A DNA stretch of 64,000 nt, from positions 62,001-126,000 of the forward strand of contig NZ_KB893581.1 of NCBI RefSeq assembly GCF_000374085.1, read 5' to 3'. The position numbers were made by a program, and so were the translations under genes. Numbering within the stretch: the first letter of the stretch is position 1; each line of letters starts with the position of its first letter. The notes beneath the pieces are model-generated. The model ran no database searches. It saw nothing but the letters and a program-made list of their open reading frames with translations, and was not told the origin of the DNA. This DNA comes from Spirosoma spitsbergense DSM 19989. Its GTDB lineage: Bacteria > Bacteroidota > Bacteroidia > Cytophagales > Spirosomataceae. Shown in pieces: positions 9,238 to 17,528 of the stretch.

Positions 9238-11688
9238 TTATTCACTTCGAAGTGATTTGACGGGATTCATCAGGGCGGCTTTGATGCTTTGGAAACTCAC
9301 CGTCAGCAGCGCAATGCCCACTGCCAGCAAACCCGCCAGCGCAAATACCCACCAGTCGATTGAGATTTTGTAGGCAAAGCTCTGTAACCAGCGATTCATG
9401 GCGTACCAGGCCAGCGGACTGGCAATGATAATGGCGATGAGCACCAGCCTGAGAAAATCTTTCGACAACAGGGTTACGATACTGCCGACCGAAGCCCCCA
9501 GCACTTTCCGAACCCCAATTTCTTTAGTCCGTTGCTCAACGCTAAAGGAAACCAGGCCAAACAGACCCAGGCAGGAAATCAGGATGGCGATGAGGGTGAA
9601 GTAACGCACAATGGCCGACATCCGGCTCTCCGCCAGGTAGTTCTTCTGAAAATCGTCATCCAGAAAACTGTACTCAAACGGTTCGCCGGGATTAAGCTTC
9701 TGCCAAATAGTTTCGATGGTTTGTATCGTTGACTGAATGGCGCCGGCTTTGGCATGGGCTACTACGTAGTTATAACGGGGGCTGTCGTTTAGCGTAAAGG
9801 CATAGGGTGTAATAGGCAGGTGCAGGTCTTCGAAGTGAAAATCCCGGACCACCCCGACGATGGTGAATTCAGCGCGCTCCTCCCCCCGGTTTGTGAACGC
9901 TTTTTTGCCGATAGCCTCCTTCGCCGACCGGTACCCCATTGCTTTTGCTGCCTGCTCGTTCACGATAATACGCTGACTACTATCCGCCGGGAACGCCCGC
10001 GAAAACAGCCGACCGGCCACGGGCTTAATGGATAAGGTTGTCAGGTAATCCATATCGATCCGGTTGGTGCGCGTTCGGCTTGCTTCGGCCGGGGTTTGCC
10101 CCTCGCCGTAATAATTGCCGTCTTCCGGATTGAAAATTCCCGGATAATAGGCGGCTGCCCCCACCGACTGTATATGGGCCGTTTGGGTCAGGGCATTTTT
10201 CAGAGCGGTATAACTGGCTTTAGCCGCCGTACTACGCAGTGGAATAACCAGTTGCTGATCTTTGGAAAAGCCCAGATCGACCGAGCGCAGGTAATTCATT
10301 TGTCGGCCAATAACAACAGCCGCAATGATGAGTACCACCGATAAAGTAAACTGCACCACAACCAGCCCCTGTCGCAACGCAACAGCCGCCATAGAGTTCT
10401 TTATTTTACCCTTCAGTACCAGAACGGGTCGAAACGACGACAGGAAAAAAGCCGGGTAGCTACCGGCCAGCAAACCCGCCACCAGACTCAGCCCGAAAAA
10501 AGCACCAAACATTGTCAGGTTCTGTACGGGAGAAAACCGTAATGTTTTGCCGGACACCTGCTCAAACAGCGGAACCAGAAGAAACAGGAAGCCAAGAGCG
10601 AGGACAAAAGCGAAACAACTAAACAGCACCGATTCGCTCAGGAACTGCCGGATCAGCGCACTTTGCCGGGCACCCAGTACTTTCCGTACGCCCACCTCTC
10701 CCGACCGCCTGACCGACCGTGCCGTGCTGAGGTTCATGAAATTGATACAGGCAATCAATAAGGTAAATAGCGCAATGGACCCTAGTATATACAGGTAAGT
10801 CATACTACCCGTTGGCGTTACGTTATGCGTCAGATCAGCATTCAGATGAATGTCTTTTACTGCCGTCAGGAACTGTTTCTTATCGAAGGATGCAGCCTGC
10901 AAATCTTTCCGCATGTATTTTTCGATAAAGGCGGGAAATTTAGCTTCTATCTTTTCAGGATCCGTGCCGGGTACCAGCTTCAGGTAGGTGAAAAACAAAT
11001 TGTTTCCCGCCATACCCGTCTGACTTTTCACGTATTGCGCCAGGGCGCCCCCGTCAAACGATATAAAAAAATTACCATCAATGTGCGACGGCACGGTACC
11101 GGGTCGAAACACGCCCCTAACGGTATAGTCCCCATTACCATTCGTGTTGCTTTCTACATGAACAACCCTGTTGATAGCCGATTGACTGCCGAATAATTTG
11201 TGGGCAACAGGCTCCGACAGAACGATAGCGTTAGGGCTATTCAGGGCTTGTTTCCCATTTCCCTCGATGAAGTTGTAGTTGAAAAACGAGAAGAAAGCAG
11301 AGTCCGCCAGGTAACCATTTGTTTCGTAAAAAACCGTTCGTTTGTCAGATCCCTCGTCCGTGCGAAGCAACGTTTTATCGTCGACGAAAAGGCCAGCTAA
11401 CCGGGTCGTGCTACTGATTTCCGGGTATTCCAGTTTCAGCGCGTCGGCAAGCGGATAGGGTGACCCTGCCGTTTTTTCTTCGCCGTCGGGCTTCACGAAT
11501 ACAGTCCCTATCTGATAGAGTTGTTCAACGTCTTTGTGCTGCGTATCGTAGCTGAGTTCGTCGTAGATATACAAGCAAATGAGCATGCAACAGGAAAGTC
11601 CGGCCGCCAGTCCAACGATGTTGATAAACGAAAAAACCTTGTTATTGATAAGATTCCTATAGGCGATTTTCAGATAGTTGGTCAGCAT
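9238..11688 (-). CDS. ABC transporter permease, MacB/FtsX type
   Basis: The ATG at 11688 gives the family start MLTNYLKIAYRNLINN and a protein of 816 residues; an ATG at 11736 would add sixteen residues not seen in the paralogues. Domains follow the array plan: membrane helix at about 20-40, periplasmic MacB_PCD-like domain, FtsX block with SGEVGVRKVLGARQ near 335, three helices, second periplasmic domain, C-terminal FtsX block with TKEIGVRKVLGASV near 725, and end ALMNPVKSLRSE. It is the first intact gene of the leftward array; the decayed copy at 11858-12155 lies just upstream. Partner ATPase not present in the window. Confidence 0.92.
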   Translation of the reverse strand: MLTNYLKIAYRNLINNKVFSFINIVGLAAGLSCCMLICLYIYDELSYDTQHKDVEQLYQIGTVFVKPDGEEKTAGSPYPLADALKLEYPEISSTTRLAGLFVDDKTLLRTDEGSDKRTVFYETNGYLADSAFFSFFNYNFIEGNGKQALNSPNAIVLSEPVAHKLFGSQSAINRVVHVESNTNGNGDYTVRGVFRPGTVPSHIDGNFFISFDGGALAQYVKSQTGMAGNNLFFTYLKLVPGTDPEKIEAKFPAFIEKYMRKDLQAASFDKKQFLTAVKDIHLNADLTHNVTPTGSMTYLYILGSIALFTLLIACINFMNLSTARSVRRSGEVGVRKVLGARQSALIRQFLSESVLFSCFAFVLALGFLFLLVPLFEQVSGKTLRFSPVQNLTMFGAFFGLSLVAGLLAGSYPAFFLSSFRPVLVLKGKIKNSMAAVALRQGLVVVQFTLSVVLIIAAVVIGRQMNYLRSVDLGFSKDQQLVIPLRSTAAKASYTALKNALTQTAHIQSVGAAAYYPGIFNPEDGNYYGEGQTPAEASRTRTNRIDMDYLTTLSIKPVAGRLFSRAFPADSSQRIIVNEQAAKAMGYRSAKEAIGKKAFTNRGEERAEFTIVGVVRDFHFEDLHLPITPYAFTLNDSPRYNYVVAHAKAGAIQSTIQTIETIWQKLNPGEPFEYSFLDDDFQKNYLAESRMSAIVRYFTLIAILISCLGLFGLVSFSVEQRTKEIGVRKVLGASVGSIVTLLSKDFLRLVLIAIIIASPLAWYAMNRWLQSFAYKISIDWWVFALAGLLAVGIALLTVSFQSIKAALMNPVKSLRSE

Positions 11689-11857
11689 GGCTAAGGGTAT
11701 TCCGAAAAGTATATTCAGGAAAACAACCAAAGTCATGCCAGCAAAACAAAAGACTATCCATCAGACACTTACCTTGATTTATAAGCATTTTCCATGTCCG
11801 GAATCGTACATGTTAGTACGCATTCGGACAGTGGCCGTAAGCATTCAGGCGATTGAC

Positions 11858-12155
11858 TCAGAGAATTATTCCTCCCCAAACCGCCCTGCTTCTCAATATC
11901 AATTCAGCACACAAAGTCCTGTAACCAGCGGTGCGTAACGTGTGGTACGCAACTGGTAGTGCGATGATAATGACAAGCAGTACCCATATCAGCAACGATT
12001 TCGATTGCAGCGTGATGATGCTACCTACACTTGCGCCCGGCATATCATAAACGCGGATTTCTTTAGTCCCGACCATACCTAACGGCAGACCATCAGTGGT
12101 GATAAGCGAATAGATTTTGTCCCGAATTACAGTATCTACATTATCGTCGATTTAG
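11858..12155 (-). pseudogene. Decayed FtsX-type permease: N-terminal scrap fused to C-terminal scrap
   Basis: Read leftward, the frame at about 12155-12070 gives RDKIYSLITTDGLPLGM, which matches the paralogues' N-terminal segment (RNKVYSFINIGGLAVGM in the neighbour at 6828-9224). It then continues directly into VGTKEIRVYDMPGASVGS, which corresponds to the C-terminal FtsX motif (RTKEIGVRKVLGASVGS). About 650-700 codons are therefore missing between them. The following helix (LLVIIIALPVAYHTLR) is still recognisable, but the conserved ALMNPVKSLRSE end is lost. There is no plausible start codon or full domain. The junction is in frame, so it looks like one internal deletion followed by drift. Confidence 0.8.
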
Positions 12156-12311
12156 TATTCACTGGCGTGTGGGAGAAAGCACATAGATCCTACTGCGAAC
12201 AAATTATCAGAAATAATTTAATGGGGAAGATTACAAATGCCGTGTTTACTTCGACTCTGTTAAAAGTCTTCCCTGTTGTTACTAATCAATTATTATAAAA
12301 AACAATTACTC

Positions 12312-13142
12312 ATGCATATTACAAAATTACTTACTGGTTGCCTGTTGTTGTTTATCTTCAGCAGTTGCGAGAAAGATATTATTCCCGCCGATGGACCGCT
12401 GACCGGAAGTGATCGGGGCCTACGCACCACCGCCTGTTCAGAGTTCGCTTATACTGACTCCACTTTTTACCTTAGTAATAAGTTAACGAATTACATCGTA
12501 AAGCCTACAACAGCGCTGGCAGGTACTTATGGTGCCAAGCCCTACGGGCTTGTCATCGATCCGGCTACGGGTGCTATTAATATCAGCAAGAGTGAGACAG
12601 GGTTGACGTACACCGTTTTTTATGTTAAAACCGGTACGACCGACACCTGCACGCGCAACATAACAATTGCCGGTATTGATTTTGCCAATTCGTTGTATGT
12701 TCTGAGTCAAAACGATACGCTAGCTACTCCCACATTTAAAGGAGTTGCGCCATCCATGGTCGGCACCAACAGTTTAAATTTCGACGTAGTAACTGGGCTG
12801 GCGAACACTATGACTTTACAAAGTCAGGGCATCTCAATCAATTCCAAAACGGGCTCTGTTAATTTAAAGAAAACATTAAGCAGTGGAGTATTGGGGGTTA
12901 AACCCGCGAATGGAACCTCTGTTACCGTTCGGCTATATTACAAAATCAATGATACCAGTCAGGGCGCGCTCAACCACATTGACCTTCGCTTTACCTATTA
13001 CAGCACGGTAAGCGACGTACCAGCCAGTTTACTGAAAAAAGTAGGTGTGACCACTACGCAATCGAGTGCTGGTGCACGGTCGGCTGCGGATGATGGGGGT
13101 GGTGCTAAACCCCGTCCGCCAGAGATTGTAATTGTAGGTTGA
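12312..13142 (+). CDS. Predicted lipoprotein of unknown function, next to CHAT protease
   Basis: 276 residues from the ATG at 12312; an upstream ATG at 12276 would only add residues in front of a good signal peptide. The N-terminus MHITKLLTGCLLLFIFSSC is a lipoprotein signal with the acylated cysteine at C19. The rest is rich in Thr, Ser, Gly and Asn, with alternating beta-like segments, two of them beginning near residues 60 and 140, and no catalytic motif I recognise. The C-terminus is odd: a glycine-rich linker and then KPRPPEIVIVG as the very end. The gene is 60 bases upstream of the TPR-CHAT protease gene and on the same strand, and it shares that gene's AT-rich composition. It may be a partner or substrate of the protease; this is inference. 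Confidence 0.7.
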   Translation: MHITKLLTGCLLLFIFSSCEKDIIPADGPLTGSDRGLRTTACSEFAYTDSTFYLSNKLTNYIVKPTTALAGTYGAKPYGLVIDPATGAINISKSETGLTYTVFYVKTGTTDTCTRNITIAGIDFANSLYVLSQNDTLATPTFKGVAPSMVGTNSLNFDVVTGLANTMTLQSQGISINSKTGSVNLKKTLSSGVLGVKPANGTSVTVRLYYKINDTSQGALNHIDLRFTYYSTVSDVPASLLKKVGVTTTQSSAGARSAADDGGGAKPRPPEIVIVG

Positions 13143-13179
13143 TAATCTACGCTGGCACATAGTCCTGCGAGTTTTCTTC

Positions 13180-13187
13180 TATATTTG
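13180..13187 (+). promoter_or_regulatory. Candidate -7 promoter element before the CHAT gene
   Basis: TATATTTG matches the Bacteroidota -7 consensus TAnnTTTG and lies 15 bases before the ATG at 13203. No clear TTTG is seen at -33. The element covers the alternative TTG start at 13185, which argues for the ATG. Confidence 0.4.
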
Positions 13188-13202
13188 AAAACTCGTACTG
13201 CT

Positions 13203-15992
13203 ATGAAGAGAAAGTTTACCCTTTTTTTTGCATTTGTCTTTAATTTACTAACATTCAATGCGTTAGCTCAGGAAGCATATAACGCTAACGGGGAATCTGA
13301 TCTATACAAAGAGGCCTTGTTATTGTTCAATCAGCCAAATCCCAGCCCGCATACTGATAGTTTGGCACTGTACAAGTTTTTACGGGTTATTAAAGTTACC
13401 AGGGCAGAGCAAAAAAACGCACCCATTCTTTCTAACTGTTACGAAAAGGCCGGGGTAATAAAACAAACCTACGGTTTCCAGCGGCAGGCAATAGAACTCT
13501 ACAAGAAAGCTATTGCCTGCCGTTCGGCGTATAATCTTCCTGACTCACTCCACTTTAAACCCTACCTCTATTGTGGGTCAGCCTGCTTCGTTCTGAATCT
13601 CTTCGACTCCTCCTTATATTATCTTAATAAAGCAGAAGCCATTTTACTTAAATTCCCCGCTCAGCAGGGATCTCAACGTTTATACAATTCATTTGGCGCG
13701 CTATATTATGAATCCGGAAATTATTCGCAGAGCATCAATTATTTCCGGAAGGCAGTTCAGTTGAATCTACGAAACAATCACCCTGAAAAAAAAGGATTAA
13801 CATATAGCTATAAGAGTAATATTGCGTCGGCTCTTCGCCGACTGGGAGACTACAGTTCGGCTGTCTCCATGTATAAGAGCCTGATTCCACTCACCATAAA
13901 CATCAATGAAGTATTCATCAATTTAGGAGCAATTTATCTGGAGAAAAATCAACCCGATAGTGCGTTTTATTACTTATCAAAAGTCAGGGATGCAGAGGGG
14001 AATAACCGTGTTATTTTAGAGAATACACTCGGGAATGTTTATCTACAGAAAAATCAGTTAAAAGAGGCTTCGTCTCATTTAAATAGAGCACTTAGCTTTT
14101 ACAAAAAAGATCAGCAACAAAATAACTCACCCAGAAAAAATAAATACGTCGGCATAACTTATAAACTATTGGCTGATATAGCCTATCGGCAGAATAATAT
14201 AGTAACGGCGTTAGGCTATTATCATCAATCGATTATCCAACTGGATTATGCTTTTAATGATTCGGTAATTTATCATAATCCTTCTACGGCTGCGGGTGGG
14301 TTTCGTAATTACGCTTTATTTGAAAGTTTAGCGGCAAAAGCAACTTGTATGAGGAAGCTATACGCAGTAAAACCTACAGATCAGCATCGGGAAATTACCA
14401 TTAATACCTATCAGGCTTCACTAAGATTAGCTGACTATATCGAAAAATCATTCGATATGGAAGACGCCCAACTTTTTATTGTCCAGAAAATATTTCCTGT
14501 TTATCAGGAAGCCGTTACGTTTATGATTCATTCGTTTGAGGAAACGAAAAAAGAAACGTACCTGGAAGAAGCCTTTCGGTTAGCCGAAAAAAGTAAGGCA
14601 ATTTCTCTTCATATTAATTTAAAGGAAAACGAGATAAAACTGTCAGCAAACATTCCAGATTCCTTACTCAAAAAAGAACGGGATCTGAAGTTTAATCTAT
14701 CGCGCCTGCTGATAAAAATTGAGAAGTCGGTTACCCACCAGCAGCTATCCACATTGACTGCAGAAATGGAGGAGAATGAACTGGCCTTATCCCGACTGGC
14801 CAACAAACTCCTCGATTATCCTGATTACCGTCGTAAAAAATTCAGTTTTGATCGTATTGATGTCCCCTATCTGAGAAAAAACCTGCTCAGGCAAAACAGA
14901 GCTATCCTCTCCTATTTTCAGACCGGCGAAACAGTGTATTGTTTTGTACTGACTCAGGATGGAATTCATTATTACACAGCACCCAGAGACAGGGCTTACC
15001 GTATGGCCCTGCGTACCCTCAACGCCCAGCTGCGCAACCTGACGCCCGGACTACCCTATCAGGGGTATGACAACGCCCGCTTTCTGTACAATCGGTTGGT
15101 TGGCCCCGCTGAACGCGAACTACGGACGGTATCTTCGCTAATTATTATTCCGCACAATGAGCTAAGCCTGCTTCCCTTCGACATTTTAACAGACAACAAT
15201 AAAACGTATCTGCTCGAAAAGTTTGACATAACGTATCAATACGCAGCTTCTTTTTTACAGGATGAAGAAAAAGGCAAAATCAATCTTAAACGCATGTTAG
15301 CCATGGCTCCTTTTGATTTAATCGGGAAAGCCAATAATCCGGAATTTGCCTTTCTACCGGCCTCAGATGCTGAAATAAGTGATCTGGACGGTATAAAGTT
15401 AAAGTCTGAGGAAGCTACCAAAGCGAATTTTTTAAAATACGCCAGCAGATCTTCCGCTATTCATTTGGCAACGCACGCAGTACCCGATAATAATAACCCA
15501 TCCCAGTCTTATATCGCATTTTACGCCGATACGAAGGACGAAAGTAAATTATATGCGCATGAATTACGTAACGAGACATTATCTGGTGTGCACCTTATCT
15601 TTCTTAGTGCCTGCGAGACAGCTACTGGCAAACTTATTAGTGGTGAAGGAGTAATGAGTTTATCAAGAGCCTTCTCCGCTGCGGGATGTTCTAATGTGGT
15701 TACTTCACTCTGGAGAGCCGAGGACAACGCTACCGCTTTCATTAGCAGTAGATTTTACACTTACGTAAAACAAGGCAACAATTTTCCTGAGGCCTTACGA
15801 AAAGCTAAGCTCAGCCTGTTGCATGATGGACGGTATGCCCAGTTTCATGCGCCCCAGTACTGGTCTCACTTAGTGTTTGTTGGAATACCCGATGAGACAA
15901 TGGCTATTCCGACTTACTGGTTTTGGATCGGTTATACGTTAGTAATCAGCTTTATAGGAATTTCCTGGTGGCGCTACAAAAGCGGTCAGTGA
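13203..15992 (+). CDS. Secreted TPR-CHAT protease with C-terminal membrane anchor
   Basis: 929 residues from the ATG at 13203. Residues 1-23 (MKRKFTLFFAFVFNLLTFNALA) form a signal peptide, so the body should be exported. About residues 45-400 hold helical tetratricopeptide-like repeats (for example SALRRLGDYSSAVSMYKSL and LGAIYLEKNQPDSAFYYLS). A helical linker covers about 400-560. A CHAT domain (caspase-like peptidase fold) covers about 600-890, with the catalytic pair H758 in HLATHAV and C804 in FLSACETATG, followed by the typical GEGVMSLSRAFSAAG and SLWRAEDNATAF motifs. Residues about 905-923 (WFWIGYTLVISFIGISWW) form a membrane helix with a short basic tail, giving an outside-in topology. 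Known relatives include the TPR-CHAT protease Csx29 of type III-E CRISPR systems, but no CRISPR gene is present here. An ECF sigma operon faces it from the other side. Confidence 0.9.
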   Translation: MKRKFTLFFAFVFNLLTFNALAQEAYNANGESDLYKEALLLFNQPNPSPHTDSLALYKFLRVIKVTRAEQKNAPILSNCYEKAGVIKQTYGFQRQAIELYKKAIACRSAYNLPDSLHFKPYLYCGSACFVLNLFDSSLYYLNKAEAILLKFPAQQGSQRLYNSFGALYYESGNYSQSINYFRKAVQLNLRNNHPEKKGLTYSYKSNIASALRRLGDYSSAVSMYKSLIPLTININEVFINLGAIYLEKNQPDSAFYYLSKVRDAEGNNRVILENTLGNVYLQKNQLKEASSHLNRALSFYKKDQQQNNSPRKNKYVGITYKLLADIAYRQNNIVTALGYYHQSIIQLDYAFNDSVIYHNPSTAAGGFRNYALFESLAAKATCMRKLYAVKPTDQHREITINTYQASLRLADYIEKSFDMEDAQLFIVQKIFPVYQEAVTFMIHSFEETKKETYLEEAFRLAEKSKAISLHINLKENEIKLSANIPDSLLKKERDLKFNLSRLLIKIEKSVTHQQLSTLTAEMEENELALSRLANKLLDYPDYRRKKFSFDRIDVPYLRKNLLRQNRAILSYFQTGETVYCFVLTQDGIHYYTAPRDRAYRMALRTLNAQLRNLTPGLPYQGYDNARFLYNRLVGPAERELRTVSSLIIIPHNELSLLPFDILTDNNKTYLLEKFDITYQYAASFLQDEEKGKINLKRMLAMAPFDLIGKANNPEFAFLPASDAEISDLDGIKLKSEEATKANFLKYASRSSAIHLATHAVPDNNNPSQSYIAFYADTKDESKLYAHELRNETLSGVHLIFLSACETATGKLISGEGVMSLSRAFSAAGCSNVVTSLWRAEDNATAFISSRFYTYVKQGNNFPEALRKAKLSLLHDGRYAQFHAPQYWSHLVFVGIPDETMAIPTYWFWIGYTLVISFIGISWWRYKSGQ

Positions 15993-16064
15993 ACAGGCCC
16001 GGATGGATTTCATTACCCACTCACGTTGAAAGATAGCCACTGAGCAATCTCATTTTTTGAAGTA

Positions 16065-16100
16065 AAAAATCCCTGACCAGCAGCTAGGCAGGGATTTTTA
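16065..16100 (+). terminator. Bidirectional intrinsic terminator between convergent operons
   Basis: A perfect 11-bp stem (AAAAATCCCTG at 16065-16075 with CAGGGATTTTT at 16089-16099) with a 13-base loop and T/A runs on both sides. It lies between the CHAT gene and the facing sigma-factor operon and can serve both. Confidence 0.85.
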
Positions 16101-16119
16101 ATGCGGAAAGTAGATAAAA

Positions 16120-16518
16120 TCAGGCCTGATAATCACTGAACAGCAATAGCTCCTGACCAATTTTTCGGTTGATCTCTTTGAGTAATCGTGCGTGCGTTAC
16201 CAATCTGCCTGCTCGTGATGAAGTGCCATAGTTGTCGGTGTACTGAGAGCCTTGCGGTGAATTATTAATATCGGCCATCAGTATTTCCAGTACATGATTC
16301 ATGTGTTGACGCAACTTGTTTAAACTACGTATACGGCCTGACTTCTCTACAGACGAAGCTACTGTCGAATCTGCATACCTATTGCAATTCCTGTCCCGTA
16401 AAATCGCATTGATTTTACCATGGTAACAGTGGAATTCCTCGGTTGCCTGTATCCATTCCAAAATAGTCGTATTAACTTCTGAGGTTGTCGTAACGTGTTT
16501 CGATGAGATACTTTTCAT
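16120..16518 (-). CDS. Hypothetical small protein, end of the sigma-factor operon
   Basis: 132 residues if started at the ATG at 16518 (MKSISSKHVTTTSEVNTTIL); the frame is open further up to 16599, but that part overlaps the preceding ORF. It is predicted mostly helical, soluble, and rich in Asn, Arg and Leu, with no signal peptide or membrane helix (for example INAILRDRNCNRYADST and KLRQHMNHVLEILMAD). I do not recognise a family. It is the last ORF of the leftward group sigma factor, anti-sigma-like protein, small ORF, this ORF, and it ends 20 bases before the shared terminator. The start overlaps the previous ORF by 47 bases, so translational coupling or a frameshifted single gene are both possible. 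Confidence 0.55.
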   Translation of the reverse strand: MKSISSKHVTTTSEVNTTILEWIQATEEFHCYHGKINAILRDRNCNRYADSTVASSVEKSGRIRSLNKLRQHMNHVLEILMADINNSPQGSQYTDNYGTSSRAGRLVTHARLLKEINRKIGQELLLFSDYQA

Positions 16519-16678
16519 AGTACAGGTTCTTAAAGTGTTGAATAATTGGCGACACTCGTGCCATAACGTCAAGGACGAGTATCGTATCGTCCAGTTCAAG
16601 TAGTATTCTGTTGTTCACTAACTCTACTGAGGCAGCGATTTTTGCTGGTAATGTACATAAGTCGAAGTAACGCGTCAA
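16472..16678 (-). CDS. Hypothetical very small protein overlapping the next ORF
   Basis: 68 residues from a TTG at 16678; the frame is open back to a TAA inside an A-run near 16709, so the true start is uncertain. The sequence (TRYFDLCTLPAKIAASVELV, then helical up to ETRYDNLRS) has normal coding character and no known motif. It lies 51 bases after the anti-sigma-like gene. Two similar short blocks, GGCAGCGATTTTT, occur at 16631 and 16692 around its start. It could be a separate small protein or the first half of a gene broken by a frameshift into the ORF at 16120-16518. Confidence 0.4.
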   Translation of the reverse strand: MTRYFDLCTLPAKIAASVELVNNRILLELDDTILVLDVMARVSPIIQHFKNLYYEKYLIETRYDNLRS

Positions 16679-16729
16679 AATGTAATCGGCAGGCAGCGAT
16701 TTTTTTTAAAATAGCACTGCCTACCGGTT

Positions 16730-17527
16730 TTACTTACCAGAATCAGGGACTTCTTTCAGACGAAGTACGTTCAGCTTCACAAGATCGAGCTCCGTTACCG
16801 ATTCGCTGAATAAATGTTGGGGTGCGTCGTGAATAGACTTAAAGAGGGAATAGGATTCGTTTAACCTGCCTGCACCCAGGTATGCCAGAGCAAGGTAATA
16901 GTCTGTTTCTTCCCTGAAATAAACCTCTTTTTGGTACTTATTAACTGCCCGAAGTTCAGTAAACCGGCTGATAGCCTGAACGTATTCATGTTGCTGTAAA
17001 CAGGCTACTCCTGTCAGAAAATAGTCAATTGGTGCTTTAATGGATAAGGTGTTAAACTGTCGGATAACGGATCCGTAGTTCTCCGACAGATACGCTGAAC
17101 GTAGGGGAGACAATTGGTCGGCACTACCGCGCACGGTAAGCAATCGATAGGAAATAAATTTATTGGTATAAACCTGGGATTTATCCAGGGCCGCGTACTG
17201 GTAGCTACCATACCCAAACAGGGCAATCAAAACGCTGGCCGCAATACGAAGCGCCCATGAGTAATCCCGGCGAACGGGCATGGGCCGTATAACATCCTGG
17301 TCATAATCCTGACCAGGATCGGCTCTGATTTCGTCTATGTATTGTTGATGAAGGCCTTTAACTTTAATTGTCAGGGCCCTGTACCGGATGGCTTCACGAG
17401 AAATAACAACGCTGTCGAGCAGCCGTTGTAAATCAGCATCCTGCTGCAGGTCTTTCTCCAGTTGCGCTATCTGATCCGGAACTAATTGGTTATCGATGTA
17501 CTGGTCGAGAAGCTCGATGGTTTCCAT
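16730..17527 (-). CDS. Anti-sigma-like membrane protein with extracytoplasmic repeat domain
   Basis: 265 residues. Residues 1-50 (LDQYIDNQLVPDQIAQLEKD followed by another helix) resemble the helical N-terminus of Bacteroidota anti-sigma factors, which binds the sigma factor in the cytoplasm. One membrane helix is at about 91-108 (WALRIAASVLIALFGYG). The remaining part, about 115-265, is outside the cytoplasm and looks like two or three TPR-type helical hairpins (YFLTGVACLQQHEYVQAISR and YYLALAYLGAGRLNESYSLF). Its ATG lies one base after the stop codon of the sigma-factor gene, so the two are co-translated. No zinc motif is seen. Role inferred: holds the sigma factor at the membrane until a signal, possibly cleavage, releases it. 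Confidence 0.78.
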   Translation of the reverse strand: METIELLDQYIDNQLVPDQIAQLEKDLQQDADLQRLLDSVVISREAIRYRALTIKVKGLHQQYIDEIRADPGQDYDQDVIRPMPVRRDYSWALRIAASVLIALFGYGSYQYAALDKSQVYTNKFISYRLLTVRGSADQLSPLRSAYLSENYGSVIRQFNTLSIKAPIDYFLTGVACLQQHEYVQAISRFTELRAVNKYQKEVYFREETDYYLALAYLGAGRLNESYSLFKSIHDAPQHLFSESVTELDLVKLNVLRLKEVPDSGK

Positions 17528-17528
17528 A

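Noticed and set aside
6828-9245. Longer starts for the permeases at 9245 and 11736
   Set aside because: The added residues are absent from the other copies, and the first would overlap the preceding gene.
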